NCBI GenBank assembly: GCA_900770785.1
Contig: CAAGLJ010000076.1
Coordinates: forward strand, 1-64,000
DNA length: 64,000 bases
Direction of reading: 5' to 3'
DNA from: Lachnospiraceae bacterium
GTDB lineage: Bacteria > Bacillota > Clostridia > Lachnospirales > Lachnospiraceae
Under the pieces are notes generated by a model. It was given only the letters and a program-made list of their open reading frames with translations. It ran no database searches and was not told where the DNA came from. Made by a program: the position numbers and the translations under genes. Below, one piece after another: positions 43,112-51,181 of this stretch; position 1 is the first letter of the stretch, and each line of letters opens with the position of its first letter.

Positions 43112-44305
43112 TTACGCATCCTCATCCAGTGGCAATCTCTTGTTATAGCGATCCAGTGCCTTACGGATTTTTTCAGCAGGGGTATAAACGTTTTCCATAG
43201 AAACGTCGTGATTCATAAAATCAATGATGGAAGCGATAAATTTGCTCATGTTCGCCTGTAAATAGTAAGGACGTTCGTAAATTTCCGGTGGCAGATAGTT
43301 TAAATTCGTGGTAATTACCTTTTCAAAATATCCCTTTTCATAGGCTTCATCAAAAGCCTCCAGTCCGTTGGTAAACAGACCGAAGGTACAGCAGATAAAT
43401 ACCCGGTTTGCACGCATTTCCTTTAATTGCCTTGCGGTATCAATCATACTTTCTCCGGAAGAAATCATATCGTCCAGAATAATTACGTCCTTACCTTCCA
43501 GGTTGTCCCCCAAAAATTCGTGGGAGATAATGGGATTTTTGCCATTGACGATGGTGGTATAATCCCTGCGTTTATAGAACATTCCCGTATTTACGCCTAA
43601 AACGTTGGCAAAGAAAACGGTACGGTTCAATGCACCCTCATCAGGACTGATGACCACAAGGTGATCCTTGTCAATAATCAGATCCTTTTCCTTATTCAAC
43701 AGGCCACGAATAAACTGATAGGGGGTAATATAGTTATCAAAGCCCTTTAAGGGAATGGCATTACATACCCTGGGGTCATGGGCATCAAAGGTGATAAAGT
43801 TGTTGATTCCCATAGAATAAAGCTCTTCCAGCATAAATGCACAGTCCAAAGATTCACGATTAGAACGTTTATGCTGCCTTCCTTCATAGAGAAAGGGCAT
43901 AATGACGTTAATCCGCTTGGCTTTTCCTGTGGCAGCGGCAATAATTCGTTTCAAATCCTGATAGTGGTCATCAGGAGATTTGTGGTTGGTATAGCCGTTA
44001 ATGGTATAGGTGACACTGTGATTGCAAACATCTACCAGAATATATAAGTCTTTACCGCGAATAGATTCATAGAATATTCCTTTTGCCTCACCACTCCCGA
44101 AACGGGGGCAGTCTGCCTGAGTCAGATAGGAATCTTCGGTGTAGCCTTCCCAGGAAGGGGTATTTTTAAAGGTATTCTTAAGATGCTTACGAAATTCAAC
44201 CAGATAGGAATTTATTTCATCTCCAAGCTCTTTGGCAGAATCCATAACCACCAGCTTTAAGGGAGCAACGGGTAATTTGTTCTCCAACATGTGTAAATTA
44301 GGCAT
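43112..44305 (-). CDS. prs: Ribose-phosphate pyrophosphokinase, long form
   Basis: Makes PRPP from ribose 5-phosphate and ATP for nucleotide, His and Trp synthesis. It has 397 residues, versus about 315 for the common class I enzyme; the extra length is mainly at the N-terminus (about 80 residues). Seen motifs are INVIMPFLYEGRQHKRSNRES (positions 43851-43910), FDAHDP, VVISPDEGALNRTVFFA and the PRPP loop VIILDDMISSGESMIDTA. The loop has SSGES where class I enzymes have the TGGT type. It is alone on the minus strand with a strong promoter. The family is clear; class and allosteric control are not. Confidence 0.92.
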   Translation of the reverse strand: MPNLHMLENKLPVAPLKLVVMDSAKELGDEINSYLVEFRKHLKNTFKNTPSWEGYTEDSYLTQADCPRFGSGEAKGIFYESIRGKDLYILVDVCNHSVTYTINGYTNHKSPDDHYQDLKRIIAAATGKAKRINVIMPFLYEGRQHKRSNRESLDCAFMLEELYSMGINNFITFDAHDPRVCNAIPLKGFDNYITPYQFIRGLLNKEKDLIIDKDHLVVISPDEGALNRTVFFANVLGVNTGMFYKRRDYTTIVNGKNPIISHEFLGDNLEGKDVIILDDMISSGESMIDTARQLKEMRANRVFICCTFGLFTNGLEAFDEAYEKGYFEKVITTNLNYLPPEIYERPYYLQANMSKFIASIIDFMNHDVSMENVYTPAEKIRKALDRYNKRLPLDEDA

Positions 44306-44346
44306 AGTAAACCTCCATAGGGTCTGTCTGAAACTTTTTCACTATT

Positions 44347-44375
44347 ACTATAAACTTGAAGGTCTGTAGTGTCAA
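44347..44375 (-). promoter_or_regulatory. Promoter for prs
   Basis: On the minus strand a perfect TTGACA (plus positions 44370-44375), 17 bp spacer, and TATAGT (44347-44352). It lies 42 bp before the prs start. The rest of the 167 bp gap to the DUF512 gene shows no clear plus-strand promoter. Confidence 0.85.
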
Positions 44376-44472
44376 GATTAAGGTGACAGGATTCGTCTTT
44401 TCGAGTAGAATTAGGATTAGTGGAAAAAATGGGGGCAGAAACAGAGGATGCCCTTAGAAAGTGAGAAGATAA

Positions 44473-45894
44473 GTGAAAAAGCATGAGCATAGAGTGACAC
44501 AGATTTTAGAAGGAAGCATTGCCCAGGAGATGGGAATTGAAGCAGGAGACGTACTGCTGGCGATAAATGACAGACAGGTTCAGGATATCTTTGATTATCA
44601 ATATCTGGTTGAGGATAGCTATGTGGAGGTTCTGATCCGTAAGCCGGACGGAGAAGAGTGGCTTCTGGAAATCGACAAGGATGCGGATGAAGACCTGGGG
44701 ATGAGCTTTGAGCAGGGATTGATGGATGAATACCGGACCTGTACCAATAAATGTATTTTCTGCTTCATAGACCAGATGCCGCCGGGAATGCGGGATACAT
44801 TATATTTTAAGGATGATGATTCCCGGCTTTCTTTTTTACAGGGAAATTATATTACACTGACGAATATGTCAGAGGATGATGTAGAGAGAATTATCAAGTA
44901 CCATTTGGCCCCCATCAATATTTCCTTTCAGACCACCAACCCGGAGCTCAGAAAGCTGATGCTGAAAAATCGCTTTGCAGGAGATGCCCTGAAAAAAGTG
45001 GACCGTTTTTTTGAAGAGAGAATTGAAATGAATGGTCAGATTGTACTTTGCAAAGGGATTAACGATGGAAAAGAGCTGGAAAGAAGTATAGGGGATTTGT
45101 TCAGGTATCTTCCGCATTTAAGAAGTGTTTCTGTGGTGCCGGTAGGGCTGTCCAAATTCAGGGAGGGACTTTATCCATTGGAGCCTTTTACCAGAGAAGA
45201 TGCCAGGGAGGTTTTGGAAATCATACACCGCTGGCAGAAAAAGGCGAAGGAAGAATTTGGCCTTCATTTTGTCCATGCCAGTGATGAATGGTATCTTCTG
45301 GCAGAAGAAGAGCTGCCCCGGGAGGATAACTATGACGGCTATTTGCAGCTGGAAAACGGAGTGGGTATGCTAAGGCTGTTTATGGATGAATTTGAAGAAG
45401 CCATGCAGGAGCTTAAGGAAAAGGCCCGAAAGAAGGCTTTCCAGGAAACAAATTTCCCCAGCGGGCAGTTGGAAAGGACAGGGAAAATAAAACTGCTGAA
45501 AAAGGAAGAGGAGATATCCGCCCTGACGGGACGTTTAAGCTATCCCATCATTAAGGCCATGGCAGACCGGCTGATGAGCGAGGTGGAGGGACTGACCATC
45601 CATGTACACGCCATTCGCAATGACTATTTTGGAGAAAGAATTACCGTCAGCGGCCTTCTGACCGGAACCGATATTATGGCCCAGGGAAAAGAACTTCCAC
45701 TAGGGACAAGGCTGCTGCTTCCGGAGAATGTGCTGCGAAGCAATGAAGAGGTTCTGCTGGATGATTATACCCTCAAGGACTTGGAAACTGCTTTACAAGT
45801 CCCTATAGATATTGTAAAATCAAGCGGATATGACTTTGTTGAAAAGGTAATGAAGCCGATAGGGCTGGCGGACGAAAAAGGAATTGCTGATTAA
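44473..45894 (+). CDS. PDZ-radical SAM protein, DUF512 family
   Basis: A 473-residue protein. The first about 65 residues are a PDZ-like domain (GSIAQEMGIEAGDVLLAIND). A radical SAM-type cluster CTNKCIFCFIDQMPPGMRD (Cys-x3-Cys-x2-Cys) follows near residues 92-110, then DDDSRLSFLQGNYITLTNM. The DUF512 C-terminal region includes VPVGLSKFREGLYPLEPF and HASDEWYLLAEEELP. The reaction is not known. It precedes der in many Clostridia, so a link to ribosome or envelope biogenesis is suspected. The start is GTG with a weak Shine-Dalgarno. Confidence 0.9.
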   Translation: MKKHEHRVTQILEGSIAQEMGIEAGDVLLAINDRQVQDIFDYQYLVEDSYVEVLIRKPDGEEWLLEIDKDADEDLGMSFEQGLMDEYRTCTNKCIFCFIDQMPPGMRDTLYFKDDDSRLSFLQGNYITLTNMSEDDVERIIKYHLAPINISFQTTNPELRKLMLKNRFAGDALKKVDRFFEERIEMNGQIVLCKGINDGKELERSIGDLFRYLPHLRSVSVVPVGLSKFREGLYPLEPFTREDAREVLEIIHRWQKKAKEEFGLHFVHASDEWYLLAEEELPREDNYDGYLQLENGVGMLRLFMDEFEEAMQELKEKARKKAFQETNFPSGQLERTGKIKLLKKEEEISALTGRLSYPIIKAMADRLMSEVEGLTIHVHAIRNDYFGERITVSGLLTGTDIMAQGKELPLGTRLLLPENVLRSNEEVLLDDYTLKDLETALQVPIDIVKSSGYDFVEKVMKPIGLADEKGIAD

Positions 45895-45931
45895 AGTGAT
45901 GAAATAGATAGAGAAGCAAAATGGAGGAAGT

Positions 45932-47272
45932 ATGAGCGCAAAAAAAGGGAAACCCATTGTAGCGGTTGTTGGACGTCCCAATGTGGGCAAGTCCACTCTG
46001 TTTAATGCACTGGCAGGGGAAAAGATTGCTATTGTGAAGGATACACCGGGAATTACCCGGGACAGGATTTATGCAGATGTAAATTGGCTGGATCGCAGCT
46101 TTACGCTTATTGATACAGGAGGTATTGAGCCGGACAGCAAGGACATTATTCTATCCCAGATGCGGGAGCAGGCAGAGATTGCCATGGCTACGGCAGATGT
46201 GATTATTTTCCTTGTAGACGTAAAGCAGGGGCTTGTGGATGCGGATTCCAAGGTGGCTGATATGCTGCGGCGCTCCAGAAAGCCGGTAGTTCTGGTTGTA
46301 AATAAAGTGGATAATTTTGATAAGTTTATGGCAGACACCTATGAATTTTATAATCTGGGCATAGGTGAGCCGGTTCCCATTTCTGCTGCCAACCGCCTGG
46401 GAATAGGAGATATGCTGGATATTGTTTCTTCTCATTTTCCGAAGGAGCAGTCAAAAGAGGAGGAGGATGACCGTCCAAGAATTGCCATAGTGGGTAAGCC
46501 CAATGTAGGAAAATCTTCCTTAATTAATAAGCTTCTGGGAGAAAACAGGCTGATCGTTTCGGATATCGCAGGAACCACCCGGGATGCGGTAGACACAGAG
46601 GTGGTTCATAACGGGAAAGAATATATCTTTATTGATACTGCTGGACTTCGACGAAAGAACAAAATCAAGGAAGAGCTGGAGCATTATATGATTATCCGTA
46701 CCGTCAGTGCTGTAGAGCGTGCAGATGTAGTGGTTCTGGTGATCGATGCAGGCGAAGGCGTAACGGAGCAGGATGCCAAAATTGCCGGAATTGCCCATGA
46801 GCGGGGGAAGGGAATGATTATTGCGGTGAACAAATGGGACAGCATCGTCAAGGACGATAAAACCATTTATAAATTTACCCGAAAGATTCAGGAGACCCTT
46901 TCCTTTATGCAGTATGCGGAAATGATTTTTATCTCTGCCCTTACCGGACAGAGGCTGCCAAAGCTCTTTGATACTATTGATGCGGTAATCGAAAACTGTA
47001 CTCTTCGTATTTCCACGGGTGTGTTAAATGAAATTATGACAGAAGCGGTGGCTATGCAGCAGCCTCCTTCCGATAAAGGAAAACGGCTTCGCCTTTACTA
47101 TATTACGCAGGCTTCCGTTAAGCCGCCAACCTTCGTTATTTTTGTAAATGATAAGGAACTGATGCATTTTTCTTATACCCGATATATCGAAAATCAGATT
47201 CGAAATGCCTTTGGGTTCAGAGGAACGCCTCTGAAATTTATTATTCGAGAGAGAAAGGACAATCAGAAGTAA
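45932..47272 (+). CDS. der: Ribosome-associated GTPase Der (EngA)
   Basis: Double GTPase required for 50S assembly. It has 446 residues. The first G domain has GRPNVGKSTLFN and DTGGIEPDS; the second has GKPNVGKSSLIN and DTAGLRRKNKIKE. The C-terminal KH-like domain follows (about 355-446). GGAGG lies upstream of the ATG. plsY begins 1 bp after its stop, so expression is tightly coupled. Confidence 0.97.
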   Translation: MSAKKGKPIVAVVGRPNVGKSTLFNALAGEKIAIVKDTPGITRDRIYADVNWLDRSFTLIDTGGIEPDSKDIILSQMREQAEIAMATADVIIFLVDVKQGLVDADSKVADMLRRSRKPVVLVVNKVDNFDKFMADTYEFYNLGIGEPVPISAANRLGIGDMLDIVSSHFPKEQSKEEEDDRPRIAIVGKPNVGKSSLINKLLGENRLIVSDIAGTTRDAVDTEVVHNGKEYIFIDTAGLRRKNKIKEELEHYMIIRTVSAVERADVVVLVIDAGEGVTEQDAKIAGIAHERGKGMIIAVNKWDSIVKDDKTIYKFTRKIQETLSFMQYAEMIFISALTGQRLPKLFDTIDAVIENCTLRISTGVLNEIMTEAVAMQQPPSDKGKRLRLYYITQASVKPPTFVIFVNDKELMHFSYTRYIENQIRNAFGFRGTPLKFIIRERKDNQK

Positions 47273-47273
47273 A

Positions 47274-47930
47274 ATGATTCGTTTGGCTTGTTTACTTGTA
47301 GGTTATGTATTCGGTCTGTTCCAGACAGCATATTTTTATGGAAGGCTGCATGGTATAGATATACGAACCAGGGGAAGCGGTAACGCGGGGACTACCAATA
47401 CCTTAAGGGTACTGGGAGCCAAAGCCGGGGCCATCGTGCTGGTTGGAGATATTTTAAAAACGGTGCTGGCCATTACTGTGGCAAGATTATGGTTGATCCC
47501 CCAAGCTCCTCAGATGGAATATTTACTGGTGCTTTATACAGCAGCCGGAGCCATTTTAGGGCACAATTATCCCTTTTATATGGGTTTTAAAGGAGGAAAG
47601 GGGATTGCTGCTACAGCGGGGCTTTTGATTGCCTTCAAGCCTTCCTTTCTGCTGCTGGGAATAGTGCTTTTTTTTGGAGCATTTTTTCTGACCCATTATG
47701 TATCGCTGGGTTCACTTTTAGTATATGCGGGATTCGTAATCCAGTTGATTATCGTAGGGCAGCAAGGAGGCTTTGGAACCGTCAGTCAGGGTATCCTCAA
47801 TGAAATGTATGTGGTTGCCATTTTACTGATGGCAATGGCCTACTGGAAGCATCGGGAAAACATTAAACGGTTATTGACCCACAGTGAAAGAAAAACCTAT
47901 TTATTGAAGAAGAAGGATGAAAAGGCTTAA
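47274..47930 (+). CDS. plsY: Glycerol-3-phosphate acyltransferase PlsY
   Basis: Membrane enzyme that transfers acyl from acyl-phosphate to glycerol 3-phosphate, following PlsX. It has 218 residues with five or more hydrophobic helices. Conserved loops are RTRGSGNAGTTNTLRVLGAK, GHNYPFYMGFKGGKGIAAT and the later YVSLGSL. The final 25 residues are basic and cytosolic. gpsA, which makes its glycerol 3-phosphate substrate, lies immediately downstream. Confidence 0.96.
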   Translation: MIRLACLLVGYVFGLFQTAYFYGRLHGIDIRTRGSGNAGTTNTLRVLGAKAGAIVLVGDILKTVLAITVARLWLIPQAPQMEYLLVLYTAAGAILGHNYPFYMGFKGGKGIAATAGLLIAFKPSFLLLGIVLFFGAFFLTHYVSLGSLLVYAGFVIQLIIVGQQGGFGTVSQGILNEMYVVAILLMAMAYWKHRENIKRLLTHSERKTYLLKKKDEKA

Positions 47931-47950
47931 GCCATAAGGAGGTATTGGAA

Positions 47951-48961
47951 ATGGCAAAGACAGGTGTGATCGGAGCAGGAAGCTGGGGAATTGCGCTGGC
48001 AAAGCTCTTACATGATAATGGACATGAGGTGACGGTGTGGAGTATTTTACCGGATGAAATTGAGATGCTGAAAAAAAATCATGAGCATTTGGATAAGCTC
48101 CCTGGTGTAAAATTACCGGAGGACATGGAATTTACCACAGATTTGAAAGAGGCGGCAGAAGGAAAGGATGTATTGGTTCTGGCCGTTCCTTCTCCCTTTA
48201 TCAGAAATACAGCCCATTCCTTAAAGGAGGTAGTGGCAGATAACCAGATTATTGTTAATGTGGCAAAAGGAATTGAAGAGGCCACTTTGATGACTTTGTC
48301 GCAGGTAATTGAAGAAGAAGTGCCTCAGGCCAGGGTGGCGGTACTTTCCGGGCCTTCTCATGCGGAAGAGGTGGGAAGAGGCCTTCCGACGACCATTGTA
48401 GTAGGCTCAAAGGATAAGGAAACAGCAGAATATCTGCAAAATATTTTTATGAATCAGGTATTCAGAGTATATATCAGCCCGGATGTATGTGGTATCGAAC
48501 TGGGAGCAGCACTGAAAAATGTGGTAGCCCTGGCTGCCGGAATTGCCGACGGACTGGGTTATGGGGATAATACCAAAGCAGCTTTGATTACCAGAGGAAT
48601 TGCAGAAATTGCCCGCCTGGGAGTGGCTATGGGAGGAAAACCGGAAACCTTCAGCGGCTTATCCGGAATTGGTGACCTCATCGTTACCTGTGCCAGTAAG
48701 CATTCCAGAAATCGTAAGGCTGGCGTACTGATGGGACAGGGAAAAACCATGGAAGAGGCTATGGCAGAGGTGAAAATGGTGGTGGAAGGAGTATATTCTG
48801 CCAAAGCAGCTAACAGACTTGCCTTAAAATACCAGGTTTCCATGCCGATTATTGAACAGGTAAATGCGGTTTTATTTGAGAATAAGCCGGCGGCAGAGGC
48901 AGTGAAAGACTTGATGCTTCGGGACAAGAAGCTGGAGAATTCTGATTTACCATGGTCATAA
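47951..48961 (+). CDS. gpsA: NAD(P)-dependent glycerol-3-phosphate dehydrogenase
   Basis: Reduces dihydroxyacetone phosphate to glycerol 3-phosphate for phospholipids. It has 336 residues. The Rossmann motif is GVIGAGSWGIALA. The catalytic Lys region is VALSGPSHAEEV-like (VAVLSGPSHAEEVGRGLPT), with ELGAALKNVVALAAG and GLSGIGDLIVTCASKHSRNR downstream. ATG 47951 follows AAGGAGG by 7 bp; the in-frame TTG at 47945 is unlikely. The last codons lie in an 18 bp tandem duplication. Confidence 0.97.
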   Translation: MAKTGVIGAGSWGIALAKLLHDNGHEVTVWSILPDEIEMLKKNHEHLDKLPGVKLPEDMEFTTDLKEAAEGKDVLVLAVPSPFIRNTAHSLKEVVADNQIIVNVAKGIEEATLMTLSQVIEEEVPQARVAVLSGPSHAEEVGRGLPTTIVVGSKDKETAEYLQNIFMNQVFRVYISPDVCGIELGAALKNVVALAAGIADGLGYGDNTKAALITRGIAEIARLGVAMGGKPETFSGLSGIGDLIVTCASKHSRNRKAGVLMGQGKTMEEAMAEVKMVVEGVYSAKAANRLALKYQVSMPIIEQVNAVLFENKPAAEAVKDLMLRDKKLENSDLPWS

Positions 48962-48980
48962 CATTTACCATGGTCATAAC
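48945..48980. repeat. 18 bp tandem repeat spanning the gpsA stop codon
   Basis: ATTTACCATGGTCATAAC occurs at 48945-48962 and is repeated exactly at 48963-48980. The first copy encodes the C-terminal Leu-Pro-Trp-Ser and the stop; the second is non-coding. With the following bases the second copy also forms a 9 bp inverted repeat, ACCATGGTC (48967-48975) with GACCATGGT (48984-48992). Confidence 0.85.
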
Positions 48981-49040
48981 ATGGACCATGGTTATAGTAT
49001 GGGTTGGAGTTTCTAAGAAAAGTTTTTCAGGAGGAAAGAG

Positions 49041-49859
49041 ATGGATACAACTTTTGAATTTCAGGGAACACAGGAATATGTAGCTTCCAGAGAACTGCTG
49101 TCAGCAGTAAATGTGGCCATCGCCTTGCAGAAGCCGCTGTTGATTAAAGGAGAACCGGGAACCGGAAAAACCAGGCTGGCGGAAGCAGTAGCCAAGTCCT
49201 TAAATAAGAGACTGATTATCTGGAATATTAAGTCTACTACCAAGGCTCAGGATGGTCTTTATGTATATGATACCATTCAGCGTCTATACGATGGACAGTT
49301 TGGTGAAAATGATGTCCATGATATTGCACAGTACATTAAGCTGGGTAAGCTGGGAGAGGCCTTCGCCTCCAAAGAGCAGGTTATCCTGCTGATTGATGAA
49401 ATTGATAAGGCAGATTTGGAATTCCCCAACGACCTTTTATGGGAGCTTGACCAGATGGAGTTTTACATTCACGAGACGAGAGAAACCATTCGGGCCAGGC
49501 ATCGTCCCATAGTGATTATTACTTCCAATGCAGAGAAGGAGCTGCCGGATGCTTTTTTAAGGCGTTGTATTTTTCATTATATTGATTTTCCGGACAGAGA
49601 ATTAATGGAAGAAATCGTTAAGGTACATTTTCCTCAGGTGGATGACCTTCTGCTAAAAAATGCCATGGACGTTTTCTATGAGATTCGCAGTCTTCGTGAT
49701 ATCCGAAAAAAGCCCAGCACCTCAGAATTGATTGACTGGATAAATGCTTTGCAGATTGGGGGAATCCCTGCAGAGAAGATTAAGCAGGAGTTGCCTTTTA
49801 TTGGGGCTATTGTTAAAAAGGATGAGGATATACAAGCAGCCCGTCAGACCAATTACTGA
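49041..49859 (+). CDS. MoxR-type AAA+ ATPase
   Basis: A 272-residue AAA+ chaperone-like ATPase. Walker A is GEPGTGKTR (about residues 34-42), Walker B ILLIDEIDKAD, and sensor 1 is in VIITSNAEKELPDAFLRRC. Members act with von Willebrand A proteins to mature or insert cofactors in a client. The next gene encodes such a VWA protein, 54 bp downstream. GGAGG precedes the ATG. No client enzyme is encoded nearby. Confidence 0.9.
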   Translation: MDTTFEFQGTQEYVASRELLSAVNVAIALQKPLLIKGEPGTGKTRLAEAVAKSLNKRLIIWNIKSTTKAQDGLYVYDTIQRLYDGQFGENDVHDIAQYIKLGKLGEAFASKEQVILLIDEIDKADLEFPNDLLWELDQMEFYIHETRETIRARHRPIVIITSNAEKELPDAFLRRCIFHYIDFPDRELMEEIVKVHFPQVDDLLLKNAMDVFYEIRSLRDIRKKPSTSELIDWINALQIGGIPAEKIKQELPFIGAIVKKDEDIQAARQTNY

Positions 49860-49913
49860 TTATTAATGAAAAGAGTGAAAAGCTGCCGGAAGGACAGCGG
49901 AAGGTAGGGATAA

Positions 49914-51119
49914 ATGTTTATCGACTTTTTCTATGGACTGAAGGGGGCAGGACTGAAGGTTACACTGGGAGAATGGCTTACTCTTCAGCAGGCTTTGAGT
50001 ATGGATCTGGCGGGAAGCAGTCTTACCGGGTTTTACTATCTTGCCCGCATGATTTTAGTGAAAAGTGAAACCGACTATGACAAGTTTGATATGGTATTTG
50101 AGTCTGTTTTTAAAGGGGCTGCCATGGAAACTGAGGTGGGAAAAAATATGCTGAAATGGCTGGATAAGCCAGAGATGAATGATTTACTCCAGGAAAGCGA
50201 CAGAGACTGGTTGAATAAGCTGGAGGAAATCAATGTGGATAAGGATGATGTGGAAGAAAGGTTCCGGCAGCGTCTGAAGGACCAGGACAGCGAACACAAT
50301 GGCGGTTCCTATTGGATAGGCACCATGGGAAAGACCTCTTTTGGCAATACCGGAGGTAATGTGGGTGGTGTTCGTGTAGGAGGCAAAACCGGATACCAGT
50401 CAGCCTTTTCTGTTGTGGGAGAAAGAAAGTACCGTGATTTTCGAGATGACCGGGTGATGGATAACCGGCAGTTTCAGCAGGCTCTGCGTCGCCTGCGTCA
50501 GTTTTCGGCCAGACTGGATATTCCTAAAACAGAGCTGGATTTAAATGGTACTGTAGATGAGACCTGCAATCATGGGGGAATGCTCCATATTGTGATGGAA
50601 AAGCCACGGAAGAATTCAGTAAAGCTGCTGCTTCTGATGGATTCAGGGGGAACCATGATTCCTTATACTACGTTGTTGAATGATCTGTTTCAGTCGGTAA
50701 CGAAAACCAATCATTTTAAAGAGGTAAAGGTTTATTTTTTCCATAACTGTATTTACAGTAAGCTGTATAAGACACCAGAATGTGAGAATGGAGACTGGAT
50801 TGATACGGAGTGGATGTTTAGTAATCTGGACAGTGATTATAAGGTAATTATTGTGGGCGATGCGGCTATGGCGCCGGAGGAGCTTTACTCTGACAGCGGA
50901 AATTACCGGGGACCTAATGGCGGCTTAAGTGGCATGGAGTGGCTTGAGTTGGTAAAGAAGCATTACAAAAAGGTGGTCTGGATGAATCCTAAGATGGCTC
51001 CGGGTCATGCTCCCTGGAGAGAAGCGGAGACCGCAATCAAGCAGGTATTTCCCATGTATAAGCTGACGGTGGATGGTTTGAATCAGGCCATGACCAGACT
51101 GATGGTGAACAGGTTATAG
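49914..51119 (+). CDS. VWA-domain protein, CoxE-like, with altered MIDAS
   Basis: A 401-residue soluble protein. The N-terminal about 110 residues are helical. A Gly-rich linker follows (GNTGGNVGGVRVGGKTGYQ, about 145-163). The C-terminal half is a von Willebrand A domain beginning SVKLLLLMDSGGTM. The usual metal site is DxSxS; here it is DSGGT, with Gly and Thr at the second and third positions. Later acidic residues are kept (IIVGDAAMAPEEL). It is the partner of the MoxR ATPase upstream. Metal binding may be weakened or altered; this is inference. Confidence 0.85.
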   Translation: MFIDFFYGLKGAGLKVTLGEWLTLQQALSMDLAGSSLTGFYYLARMILVKSETDYDKFDMVFESVFKGAAMETEVGKNMLKWLDKPEMNDLLQESDRDWLNKLEEINVDKDDVEERFRQRLKDQDSEHNGGSYWIGTMGKTSFGNTGGNVGGVRVGGKTGYQSAFSVVGERKYRDFRDDRVMDNRQFQQALRRLRQFSARLDIPKTELDLNGTVDETCNHGGMLHIVMEKPRKNSVKLLLLMDSGGTMIPYTTLLNDLFQSVTKTNHFKEVKVYFFHNCIYSKLYKTPECENGDWIDTEWMFSNLDSDYKVIIVGDAAMAPEELYSDSGNYRGPNGGLSGMEWLELVKKHYKKVVWMNPKMAPGHAPWREAETAIKQVFPMYKLTVDGLNQAMTRLMVNRL

Positions 51120-51181
51120 GTGAAGGAAAAGAAAAGGGGCTGCTTTAGCAGCCGAAGAATAAGAAGAACAGGGAGGGACAT

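Noticed and set aside
51136..51152. Hairpin GGCTGC/GCAGCC before tyrS, considered as a T-box or terminator
   Set aside because: Only a 6 bp stem without a T tract, and no T-box sequence or specifier loop in the 62 bp gap.
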